33,483 nt of DNA from a virus, in the IMG/VR virus record IMGVR_UViG_3300017967_005274, positions 1-33,483 of that record; one strand, written 5' to 3'. Below the pieces are notes generated by a model. It was not told the DNA's origin and did no database searches. It saw nothing but the letters and a program-made list of their open reading frames with translations. A program made the translations under genes and the position numbers. Below are positions 1 to 6,790 of the stretch, in pieces; position 1 is the stretch's first letter, and every line of letters begins with the position of its first letter.

Positions 1-24
1 AGGGGTCGCCCCTTAGCCCTAAAC

Positions 25-444
25 ATGAGCCAGCCAATTATCACCCCCGACCTGCCAACCGCCGACACGAAGGTTGTCATCGTCAAGTCAAGTGCCAACG
101 ACACCAGAAACTACGACCGCCGATACACCATCCGCCTCGGCGGTGAATACGACTGGAATTCCTATTTGCTCGCCTACATCTACGCAGGCATCAAGGGCTA
201 CGCAAAGGCCAGCATCGGCGGTGGATTCTCAACCAGCCGCTCGGACTTTTGGGTTGCCCCCTCCAAAGTGAAAACGCAAATCAAGACCCTCGCAGACTTT
301 TCCAAATTGTCTGGGGTTCACTTCTTTCACAACGACGACGGCGTGTTGTTTGTTGGTAGCCGATATTGGGCTAAGAGCGTCGACGATGTGTGCAGGGAAT
401 GGGTTTCCTCAACCTCCGCCGACGATCTGACGTTCATTTGTTGA
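25..444 (+). CDS. hypothetical protein, structural-module neighbour
   Basis: This 139-residue protein has no motif I recognise. It begins at an ATG only 24 bases into the window, so its promoter or upstream partner is not visible. The sequence is mixed alpha/beta with a Gly/Ser-rich stretch near residues 60-70 and ends in Cys. There is no signal peptide or membrane segment. It is followed on the same strand by the tail-hub-like gene, so a virion or virion-assembly role is possible from position alone. The reading frame is open and codon use resembles the neighbouring genes, which is the main support that it is real. Confidence 0.6.
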   Translation: MSQPIITPDLPTADTKVVIVKSSANDTRNYDRRYTIRLGGEYDWNSYLLAYIYAGIKGYAKASIGGGFSTSRSDFWVAPSKVKTQIKTLADFSKLSGVHFFHNDDGVLFVGSRYWAKSVDDVCREWVSSTSADDLTFIC

Positions 445-485
445 ACGCAGAAACACGCTTAAACCGCCCGACTGTTGTTCTGGGT

Positions 486-2288
486 ATGGATGATGCCCTT
501 GAGCGTTTTCAACGCCTTGTGCGTAGTCCTGTGGGCGACGAATTGGTGATAACCCCACCCCAACCCCTGCTGGATGAAATCGAGCGGCTGGGGAGCGACC
601 CACGCCGCCCCAGAACCGCCATCGCTCGCTGGGCTTCATCCGTCTGGGTGGACTCCGTTCAAGCCGCTGGGGGTGCTCCAACGCTTGAGGCTGGACACGC
701 CGAGAAGGAAACCATCCAACGCCCCACCCATTATCCAGCCCACTGGGGTTTGGACTTGATACCCTACCCCTCCGACTTAGGCGGCACGATCACAAACGAC
801 CGCCTGTATACGGGATGCTACACGAGCCTGTCCACGCCGCGCCCGTTTGACCCACACCTTCACGGAACGCTCCCCAACGCCGCCCTCGGCTTTGGTTATC
901 ACCTCCTCTCGGAGTCGGGCTTCCCCGACCAATACGACATCACCGCTCGACGTGGGGGTGGCCCACGTGGGGGCTTTGCTTTCACCACGGGACCAACCGA
1001 GGGGGCTTATCCGTCCGCCGTGTTGCCCCAGCCCACGTTCAACCTGGGCGAGTTGGGCTTCAGCAACGGTGGCTGGAATCCAGAGGGTCTGCAATACACC
1101 AACCGACCAAAGAGGCTGATGCTGGGCGGACTCCGCAACGGATGGGCGCACAAGGTTATGTTTGCACGTTCCCGCCGTGTGGGATATCGCAACATTTACG
1201 GTCCCGTCGCCGTCGATGAAGCCACACCTCGTGCCTCTTTGGTTGTCATCAACGGACTGCACCCGCTTCATGGCATCAAGAACATACGGGCTAACGTGCG
1301 GATGAACGCTCCATCAGTGTTTGATATTGAGGTCAATAACGTCGCTGGCAGACGTTCTGGAGCGATCAGGGAGGGCGATGTTGTTCAGGTGTTTGCCTCA
1401 GCCCGTCTTTGGGCTAATCCCCCGCTGGTGTTCACGGGGTTTGTTTCATCAATCCGAGAAGGGTCGGACACTTTGACGTTCACCGCAACGGACACGCTGG
1501 GCTATTTGTCCAGGGAGGTCTTGACAACCTCCCCAGCGTATTATCAAAGCGACGCCGCTTCAATCATCAAGGACATCGCCGCCAACTCAACCTACAACCC
1601 ACCCATCGGCAACATGACAAACACGACCAACTTTGTCGTCCCGCAGGGGCTTGACCTATCCAACCGCTCAAGGCTGGCGGCGATCCAAACGATTCTGTCG
1701 TTGGTGAACGCCACCCCAACGTTTGCGAGGATTTACGCCGACCGCCACGGTGTGTTGCATCTGCGGTTGCTCAAGGAAATCGACGACGCTGACAACCACC
1801 CGCTGAACGGTGGAGCACTGCCCAGAACGGGAACGCCTCAAGACTTCTACCCCTCTTCGGTTTCACGGGAGGACGGAGACGTTCAAGGTTTCAACGTGGT
1901 GCAAATCATCAACGAGGAGGCTGGCATCAGCGTCAGCGTCCCAGACACCACCGACTCCCGCTATCCTTCCCGCCCCGTAGTGCGGATCGTGCGGGACAAG
2001 TCCATCACCCAAACCCAGCAGGCTCGGTTGTTGGGCGAGCAATACCTCCAGTCGCAGGGTGCTCAAAAGTCAAGGTGGACGGTCGTCGGCAGACCCGAAA
2101 GGCTGGACATTGAGCCTGGCGACATCATTGAGTTTGCGACTTCATCCTCCGCCCTCTCTGGACGGTTTAGGGTCTTTGACGTGCGGTGGAATCTGTCACC
2201 TTCATTGGTTGAAATGACGCTGGTCGTCGGTCGTCCTTCACAAGACTTGCTCTCGTCGATTAGGCTCGCCAGCGATGTCAGCCTTTGA
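486..2288 (+). CDS. tail/baseplate hub-like protein (gp27/XkdQ-like)
   Basis: This is a protein of about 600 residues. The C-terminal half has the layout of phage tail hub or late-control-D proteins. A GDVVQVF strand with a following segment on excursion from a reference value lies near residue 296. The C-terminus has a long helix rich in Gln and Leu, then a strand with GRPERLDIEPGDIIEF near residues 530-547, as in hub domains that form the tail-tube initiation ring. The first 270 residues are Pro/Gly-rich and not recognisable. The frame is open upstream to 390, overlapping the preceding gene. ATG 486 avoids the overlap, ATG 399 is the main alternative, and neither has a strong Shine-Dalgarno. 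The family call rests on pattern resemblance, not a database match. Confidence 0.55.
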   Translation: MDDALERFQRLVRSPVGDELVITPPQPLLDEIERLGSDPRRPRTAIARWASSVWVDSVQAAGGAPTLEAGHAEKETIQRPTHYPAHWGLDLIPYPSDLGGTITNDRLYTGCYTSLSTPRPFDPHLHGTLPNAALGFGYHLLSESGFPDQYDITARRGGGPRGGFAFTTGPTEGAYPSAVLPQPTFNLGELGFSNGGWNPEGLQYTNRPKRLMLGGLRNGWAHKVMFARSRRVGYRNIYGPVAVDEATPRASLVVINGLHPLHGIKNIRANVRMNAPSVFDIEVNNVAGRRSGAIREGDVVQVFASARLWANPPLVFTGFVSSIREGSDTLTFTATDTLGYLSREVLTTSPAYYQSDAASIIKDIAANSTYNPPIGNMTNTTNFVVPQGLDLSNRSRLAAIQTILSLVNATPTFARIYADRHGVLHLRLLKEIDDADNHPLNGGALPRTGTPQDFYPSSVSREDGDVQGFNVVQIINEEAGISVSVPDTTDSRYPSRPVVRIVRDKSITQTQQARLLGEQYLQSQGAQKSRWTVVGRPERLDIEPGDIIEFATSSSALSGRFRVFDVRWNLSPSLVEMTLVVGRPSQDLLSSIRLASDVSL

Positions 2289-2300
2289 ATCCCCCCGTTC

Positions 2301-2310
2301 TTTTGATATA
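2301..2310 (+). promoter_or_regulatory. TATA-type promoter with no gene behind it
   Basis: TTTTGATATA lies just after the hub gene. In this window the end of this kind of element sits 22-23 bases before the start codon of leaderless genes. The same spacing here points to position 2332, one base before a perfect 10-bp hairpin, and no start codon of a plausible gene lies there. It is therefore assigned to the candidate RNA that follows. Confidence 0.55.
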
Positions 2311-2331
2311 GCGCAGGTTTAATGTGCATCA

Positions 2332-2463
2332 TTGGGTGTGGCTACGCCACACCCAGCCGAAAGAATGCTACCTGAGCCTGTGCTGAGACACACACACCAT
2401 CGTCAAACTGTATATGTGTTCATGTAGGGGTATGTTGTCATCATTGTTTGGTTTTCCTTTTTG
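2332..2463 (+). ncRNA. candidate small non-coding RNA, about 130 nt
   Basis: No convincing reading frame lies on this strand between the hub gene and 2506. The stretch has a TATA-type element 22 bases upstream, a perfect hairpin at its predicted 5' end (TGGGTGTGGC 2333-2342 paired with 2346-2355, loop TAC), and a T-rich run at 2447-2463 that fits an archaeal terminator. After the hairpin comes CCCAGCCGAAAGAATG, which closely resembles the bases after the 5' hairpin of the second candidate RNA near 28576-28592. Function is unknown. A terminator hairpin for the upstream structural operon is an alternative reading of 2333-2355. Confidence 0.45.
2447..2463 (+). terminator. T-rich terminator-like run
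   Basis: The bases TTTGGTTTTCCTTTTT form the longest T-rich run in the first 12 kb. Archaeal transcription commonly stops in such runs. It would end the candidate small RNA just before the promoter of the gene at 2506. Confidence 0.4.
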
Positions 2464-2474
2464 ATATAGCAAAC

Positions 2475-2498
2475 CATTGATAAAGGAGAACCTGCTGG
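2475..2498 (+). promoter_or_regulatory. CATTGATAWA-class promoter for 2506 gene
   Basis: CATTGATAAA (2475-2484) is followed by GGAGAACCTGCTGG. The same block recurs at 12792 and 28531, and more loosely at 17122. The element ends 22 bases before the ATG at 2506, which fits a leaderless transcript with the TATA box near -26. Confidence 0.65.
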
Positions 2499-2505
2499 TC
2501 GGGGT

Positions 2506-2700
2506 ATGAGCCGACACCAATTCAGCCCAACCCCAGCCAGCCCAGAGCCAAACATGGCCTACAGTCACACCGTCACGACCTTTGCCGAGGTCATCAAGAG
2601 CCTGCAAGCCTGCGGTGAATTGGGCTGGGCTTCTTGCTACAGTGAGGACACCATCACCGATGCCAACATTCAAGTTTGGCACATTTTCAACAACGCCTGA
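2506..2700 (+). CDS. small hypothetical protein
   Basis: This 64-residue protein is first in a run of three small genes. The N-terminus is Pro/Ser-rich. The C-terminal 45 residues, from MAYSHTV onward, look folded, with aromatic and Cys residues. The ATG was chosen because it lies 22 bases after a CATTGATAAA promoter element, the same distance seen at 17153. The internal Met17 would need a leader. No known domain is visible. Small genes directly after a strong viral promoter are often early host-interaction proteins, but that is only a positional suggestion. Confidence 0.6.
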   Translation: MSRHQFSPTPASPEPNMAYSHTVTTFAEVIKSLQACGELGWASCYSEDTITDANIQVWHIFNNA

Positions 2701-2709
2701 GGAATTAAC

Positions 2710-2979
2710 ATGAGCAAAGCCACATGGTTCAAGCGGATATTGAAGAAAGAACACACCGTCATGGCGTTTGAGCCAGGTGAAGATGGGCATATTTTGTTTG
2801 GCTACAGTGATGAAAACACCGATGCCAATATCCTCGATGAGTTTATGTCACGTTTGACGGACAAATACGGAGCATGGCATGACCTGTCCTACATCAGAAT
2901 TGACAAGTGCTGGACATTGTTCAACCGTTGGAGCGTCTTTCACCGTGATGTCTTTGTTCACGATCTGATGGAGGACTGA
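2710..2979 (+). CDS. small hypothetical protein
   Basis: This is an acidic, aromatic-rich protein of 89 residues beginning nine bases after the previous stop, with GAGGAAT just before the ATG acting as a weak ribosome site. It has a basic N-terminus followed by alternating strand- and helix-like segments, and no cysteines in a metal pattern. I do not recognise a family. It shares a transcript with the genes on either side by spacing (9 and 6 bases). Confidence 0.6.
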   Translation: MSKATWFKRILKKEHTVMAFEPGEDGHILFGYSDENTDANILDEFMSRLTDKYGAWHDLSYIRIDKCWTLFNRWSVFHRDVFVHDLMED

Positions 2980-2985
2980 GGAAAC

Positions 2986-3345
2986 ATGACCCCCATCGGT
3001 ATTCACGGTGAGAAGTCCTACCACCTGACGACCACCAAAACGCCCCGTGGCGGTATGTCCTACGCCCGCATCAAGTTTGCCGACTGCGTCCACCACTACA
3101 CCGTTTACAAGAACGGGGGGATGGAGGGCTACGGGTTTATCGTTGAAATCTATGACCTGAAGGGCAACCTCATCGCCTTTGGCGACGATCAGGATTTCAT
3201 CGGCCAAGTGCGGCAGGGTCAAACCCTCCCCGCCACGAAGTCTTACGCCATCCAACACGCCCAGGGCATGGTTGAATATCACCTCAACGACGAGGAGATA
3301 CCTCTCTGGACACCCAGCGGCTACACAATCGAGTGCAACCTGTGA
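2986..3345 (+). CDS. small hypothetical protein
   Basis: This 119-residue protein is predicted to be mostly beta strand, with alternating hydrophobic residues throughout (for example FIVEIYDLKGNLIAFGD). It has no signal peptide or membrane segment. The start ATG is preceded by TGAGGAAAC, a weak Shine-Dalgarno six bases after the preceding stop. It is the last gene of the small-gene run; the helicase that follows has its own promoter motif. The family is unknown. Confidence 0.6.
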   Translation: MTPIGIHGEKSYHLTTTKTPRGGMSYARIKFADCVHHYTVYKNGGMEGYGFIVEIYDLKGNLIAFGDDQDFIGQVRQGQTLPATKSYAIQHAQGMVEYHLNDEEIPLWTPSGYTIECNL

Positions 3346-3356
3346 AAAGGGTGGGA
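3345..3356 (+). promoter_or_regulatory. GGGTGGG-class promoter for helicase
   Basis: GAAAAGGGTGGGA lies with its last base 16 bases before the ATG at 3372, the same spacing as six other copies of this G-rich motif. The TGAAAA just upstream would occupy the TATA position. Confidence 0.5.
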
Positions 3357-3371
3357 TGACCACCTCAAGGC

Positions 3372-5111
3372 ATGGCGGTCGTCCGTATCAACATACCGTC
3401 AAAGGCTACGCTCCCAAATGAATGGGACGATATCCAGCCACACTTCCCAATGCCAGCCCCCCGCAAATATCAAGACGACGCTTTGAGCGTGGCGTGGTGG
3501 GCGTTGAAGAATGACAACTTTGACAACATCGTGATCGAAGCACCCACGGGAATCGGCAAATCCGCCGTGGCCATGACCCTCCAGTCTCAGTTTCAATCAG
3601 CCTACCTCTTGACCCCCACGCTGGGGCTGACTGAGCAATACAAACGGGACTACGGACACGTCGTGGAAGAGGTTCGGGGGCGTAGCAACTTCCCATGCTG
3701 GATTCAGAGCGGATCGGCACACAACGCCCCCTGCTACAAGAACGGCAAGACGTGTCCCCACGCAAAGAAGGACGAGGACGACCCCTGCCCGTATTATGAG
3801 CAAAAGTGGGCTGGTCAAGACGCTCGCATAACGTTGAGCAACCCCGCCTACCTCTTCAGGGCTATCCAATTTGACGAGGGCTGGGGTCAGCGTGACTTTG
3901 CTATCATCGATGAAGCACACAACCTGGAGCCGTTCTTCATGGGGTTGCTTGAAGTCAAACTAACCGAGGCGGACTTCACCGCCGTCTATGGTCCAAAGTC
4001 CATGCCCTTCATCCACGTCCCAAAGGATTGGGAAGAGCCTGTTCAAGAGTTGCTGGACGGTGCTATCAAGAGCCGTGATGAAGCAAAGAAAGAGCGGAAC
4101 GAACAGGCTGAAGAGGCGTTCAATGGAATCGCCCAGAGGTGCTCGATGATGCTGACGTTGCTGGGCAAACCCAATGACATGGTGATGACTCAAGAGAGCG
4201 ACCGCTCTGGGCGGAGTTTGACGGGCAAGCCTGTGCGGGTCAGCCAATTTGCTGGTGAACGTCTGGAGCAAATATCCCGCCAGCGCATCATGCTCTCAGC
4301 GACGATCCTTGACATTGACACCTACCTCAAGTCCCTGGGGTTGGAGCACCAAAAGACCCTGTTCATTTGCATCACGAAGTCCCCGTTCCCGCAGACCAAT
4401 TTCAACATCCACTACGCGCCCTGCGGCCCTATGTCGTGGGCTAAACGCAAGCATAGCATCCCCCGTCAAGTCAAGGCGATTGCCGCCATCATGCGGAAGT
4501 GGCCTGAACGTCGAGGGGTTGTGTTGCCCCACACCCACGCCATACGAAAGGAAATCGTTGAAGGACTCAAGGCTGAGGGATTGGGCGACCGTGTCTTGAC
4601 CCATGATTCAGACGGACGGGCGCGGGACTTGGTGCTTGATAGGTTCATGAAGTCGGGGAAACCAGGCGAGGTTCTCATCTCCACCTACGTTGGTGAAGGG
4701 TTTGACTTTGCGGGCGATCTGGCTCATTGGCTCGTATTGAGCAAAATACCCTACCTTTTCACGCCCGATCCGCAAATTGCCCAGCGCATGGAACAAGACG
4801 AGCATGAATGGAGGCGGGAGAATGAGGGGTCGCCAGCCTGTCCGTATGAACCGCCAAACAAATATAGCAACGGGCTGTGCTCGTCCTTCTCATGCCCCAA
4901 GCCGTGTCAACGCTGGTATAACCTCCAGACGACGCTGAAGTTGGTGCAGGGTGCTGGACGTATTCACCGCCGCCCTGATGACGTGGGACACATCTTCATT
5001 CTCGACGGCTCATGGCAACGGTATTATCGCCAAAACGGGCATCTCCTCCCCTCTTGGTTCAGGGACAACATCAGCGACCCGCCCAATTGGTTGAAGCGTC
5101 ATATTGCTTAA
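3372..5111 (+). CDS. XPD/Rad3-type superfamily 2 helicase
   Basis: This 579-residue ATP-dependent DNA helicase shows Walker A APTGIGKS (57-64), DEAH box (180-183) and motif VI QGAGRIHR (526-533). Four cysteines at 109, 121, 128 and 139 sit between motifs I and II, where XPD and DinG enzymes hold a 4Fe-4S cluster. It would act in viral DNA replication, repair or transcription initiation with a 5'-3' polarity typical of the family. A second cluster of four cysteines (490, 503, 508, 512) lies between motifs V and VI, which is not a standard XPD feature. It starts the large replication block and has a G-rich promoter motif upstream. Family assignment is firm; the exact role is not. Confidence 0.9.
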   Translation: MAVVRINIPSKATLPNEWDDIQPHFPMPAPRKYQDDALSVAWWALKNDNFDNIVIEAPTGIGKSAVAMTLQSQFQSAYLLTPTLGLTEQYKRDYGHVVEEVRGRSNFPCWIQSGSAHNAPCYKNGKTCPHAKKDEDDPCPYYEQKWAGQDARITLSNPAYLFRAIQFDEGWGQRDFAIIDEAHNLEPFFMGLLEVKLTEADFTAVYGPKSMPFIHVPKDWEEPVQELLDGAIKSRDEAKKERNEQAEEAFNGIAQRCSMMLTLLGKPNDMVMTQESDRSGRSLTGKPVRVSQFAGERLEQISRQRIMLSATILDIDTYLKSLGLEHQKTLFICITKSPFPQTNFNIHYAPCGPMSWAKRKHSIPRQVKAIAAIMRKWPERRGVVLPHTHAIRKEIVEGLKAEGLGDRVLTHDSDGRARDLVLDRFMKSGKPGEVLISTYVGEGFDFAGDLAHWLVLSKIPYLFTPDPQIAQRMEQDEHEWRRENEGSPACPYEPPNKYSNGLCSSFSCPKPCQRWYNLQTTLKLVQGAGRIHRRPDDVGHIFILDGSWQRYYRQNGHLLPSWFRDNISDPPNWLKRHIA

Positions 5112-5149
5112 TGGTTTAAGCAAACAAGGTGCGGGGTTTATATGCGGTG
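5107..5149 (+). promoter_or_regulatory. GGGTTTATATG-class promoter for 5167 gene
   Basis: TTTATATG (5137-5144) ends 23 bases before the ATG at 5167. The 43 bases match the identical repeats at 21887 and 24307 at about 30 positions, including GGGTTTATATG and an upstream AATGGTT. It overlaps the helicase stop codon. Confidence 0.6.
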
Positions 5150-5166
5150 GGGGTGTCGGGTCAGCC

Positions 5167-5343
5167 ATGAACGAGCCACATCGTCATGCCCTGAAGCCCG
5201 CCGACCCGACCGCCCCGATTTTGGTTTGCCCCGTTTGTGAGAAAACCTTCTTTGAAATCGATTTGCCAACCTTGACCGCCATTTGCTCTCTCGGTTGCGA
5301 TTCCAGAGTCCAGATCGACACCATGCTTTTCACGGAGAATTGA
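5167..5343 (+). CDS. small zinc-ribbon protein
   Basis: This is a 58-residue protein with CPVC (C21, C24) and a second pair C40/C44, the layout of a zinc ribbon. Such viral proteins often bind nucleic acid or act as adaptors to polymerases. The frame is open further upstream to 5104, but ATG 5167 is chosen because it lies 23 bases after a clear TATA box, giving a leaderless transcript. It is followed by a 25-codon gene and then a larger cysteine-containing protein, probably in one operon. Confidence 0.65.
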   Translation: MNEPHRHALKPADPTAPILVCPVCEKTFFEIDLPTLTAICSLGCDSRVQIDTMLFTEN

Positions 5344-5345
5344 AC

Positions 5346-5423
5346 ATGGACGACAATAAGCACAACTTGAAAATCCGCATTGAAACGGACGAGTACATCT
5401 ATTGGGAATATCTGGAGGCTTGA
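5346..5423 (+). CDS. 25-residue small protein
   Basis: An ATG frame of 25 codons has a GGAG ribosome site seven bases upstream and sits two bases after the previous stop. It ends three bases before the next start. The product is acidic and aromatic-rich (ends IYWEYLEA). The tight spacing and good ribosome site favour a translated gene, but with so few codons it could also be a coupling leader for the next gene. Confidence 0.4.
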   Translation: MDDNKHNLKIRIETDEYIYWEYLEA

Positions 5424-5426
5424 AAA

Positions 5427-6509
5427 TTGAGCGGACTGTTGGCCCGTCAAGCGAGCAAATGGAAGGCTCAAGAAGGGCGCGGTGAATTGCCCGACGCTCT
5501 CTATGCCGCCCTGTCTGAAGGCCACGCCAGCGGCTACGAGCGTCGGATTATCCGCAACCTCGCCAGAGTTAGCCGCATTATCAACGACGACGGGACGATC
5601 CGTCCCTACGCCGTGTTCTCCCTCGATTGGGTCTATCGTCATTCTGTGTATGGTGAAGTCCAAAAGTGTCAACTGTGCGGCCACGAGCCCATCGTTGAAA
5701 ACTGCGTCCTTGAGAACACCGAGAGCGGTGAGAGCATTTACATCGGCAACACGTGTGTGCTCCGCTACATTGAGGTGCGGGACAAGAACGGCAACATCAT
5801 GACCGCCCGTGAAAAGGCGGACTACCTCAAAGGTGAAATGGGCGAGGCCAAGACTGAGTTTCGCCGTCAGGACTTTGCGTCCCGCTTCCCGACCGCTATG
5901 CGTGACCTCGCCAAATACGAGCCCATGATGAAAGAGCGCAAAGCCCTCAAGACCCTACACGCAAAGGTGATGAGCCGCATCGTGAAATACGGCTATCTTG
6001 GTCCCAAAATTGACGCTGAGTTTGCTCAATTCATGCTGACCGCCGAGGATGACTACAACGCATGGAGAGCGGACAACCAGCGGAGGTTGGAGGAACGCCA
6101 AGCCAGGAACGCCGCCACCGCCCTCAAGGTCGCCCAGATGAGAAATGAATGGGCAAAAGAAGCGGACGGCTGGATCGAGAGCGTCAACGATTTGACCCTC
6201 AACTCGTGGGAGCAGGGAATGGTTCAGCGTGTTGAACGCCACATCCGCAACCGTGGTCGAGCGTCCATCCGTCACGGCATGGCTCGATTTGTTGAAGAGA
6301 TTGAAGCCCGTGTCAAGTTGGAGGACGGAGAGGCCAGCAACCCGTTGGCTCGTGAATTGCTTTCAATTGACACACACCGCCTCAACGAATGGGAGCAGGG
6401 CTTTGTCACGTCCGTGGTCAGCCGTCTGGAATGCGGACGATCATTGTCAAAGGGTCAGCAGGCAGTTGTTGAAAAATTGAAAAAGAAGCACCTGCCTCAT
6501 GCGTCTTGA
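5427..6509 (+). CDS. phage-type cysteine-containing protein of unknown function
   Basis: This is a 360-residue protein starting at TTG, supported by GGAGG nine bases upstream. Cysteines 81, 84, 93 and 110 form a probable zinc site (CQLCGH, then IYIGNTCV), a pattern I associate with uncharacterised phage proteins. The middle is a charged helical segment (about 200-245). The last 110 residues carry two imperfect repeats beginning WEQGMVQRV and WEQGFVTSV, the second ending in GRSLSKGQQAVVEKLKKK, a motif common at the C-terminus of phage DNA-metabolism proteins. Its place in the replication block suggests DNA or RNA binding. The next gene overlaps its stop by one base. Confidence 0.7.
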   Translation: MSGLLARQASKWKAQEGRGELPDALYAALSEGHASGYERRIIRNLARVSRIINDDGTIRPYAVFSLDWVYRHSVYGEVQKCQLCGHEPIVENCVLENTESGESIYIGNTCVLRYIEVRDKNGNIMTAREKADYLKGEMGEAKTEFRRQDFASRFPTAMRDLAKYEPMMKERKALKTLHAKVMSRIVKYGYLGPKIDAEFAQFMLTAEDDYNAWRADNQRRLEERQARNAATALKVAQMRNEWAKEADGWIESVNDLTLNSWEQGMVQRVERHIRNRGRASIRHGMARFVEEIEARVKLEDGEASNPLARELLSIDTHRLNEWEQGFVTSVVSRLECGRSLSKGQQAVVEKLKKKHLPHAS

Positions 6510-6790
6510 TGTCTATGTTTGACTCGCCGCCGAGCAGGGTATTGACCCCCTCAACCCCTCAGCAACCGTCCAGAATGGCCGATGTCGTTGGGGTGGGGGT
6601 GTTGGAGCGTTGCCCCAATTGTCAACGCACAGGCCGCTTCACGGTGCTCATGCTTGCCCCTGGCGACATCTATCCAAACCAAGCCGTGATATGTGGCGAG
6701 GGTGGGTGTGGTGTGTTTTGGGCTTTAGGGCCAGCCCCACTTCAGTCACGCTTCTTTGATGAGGGTGGGCAGTCTGGGGTGAACCCATGA
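6509..6790 (+). CDS. small zinc-ribbon protein
   Basis: This is a 93-residue protein translated from an ATG that overlaps the preceding TGA (TGATG), so translation is probably coupled. CPNC (35-38) and C62/C67 make a zinc ribbon. The first 30 residues are Pro/Ser-rich and probably disordered. Its final codons contain a GAGGGTGGGC motif that serves as the upstream element of the next gene, and the stop overlaps the next ATG (ATGA). A role as a small adaptor in replication or transcription is plausible from context only. Confidence 0.6.
   Translation: MSMFDSPPSRVLTPSTPQQPSRMADVVGVGVLERCPNCQRTGRFTVLMLAPGDIYPNQAVICGEGGCGVFWALGPAPLQSRFFDEGGQSGVNP
6756..6770 (+). promoter_or_regulatory. GAGGGTGGGG-class promoter for 6787 gene
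   Basis: TTTGATGAGGGTGGGC ends 17 bases before the ATG at 6787. It lies inside the end of the preceding coding sequence, yet keeps the spacing seen at the intergenic copies, which argues that it is functional rather than chance. Confidence 0.55.

Noticed and set aside
2368-2790. Minus-strand frame over the 2332 RNA and small genes
   Set aside because: It runs against two promoters and two plus-strand genes and has no recognisable start signal or domain.
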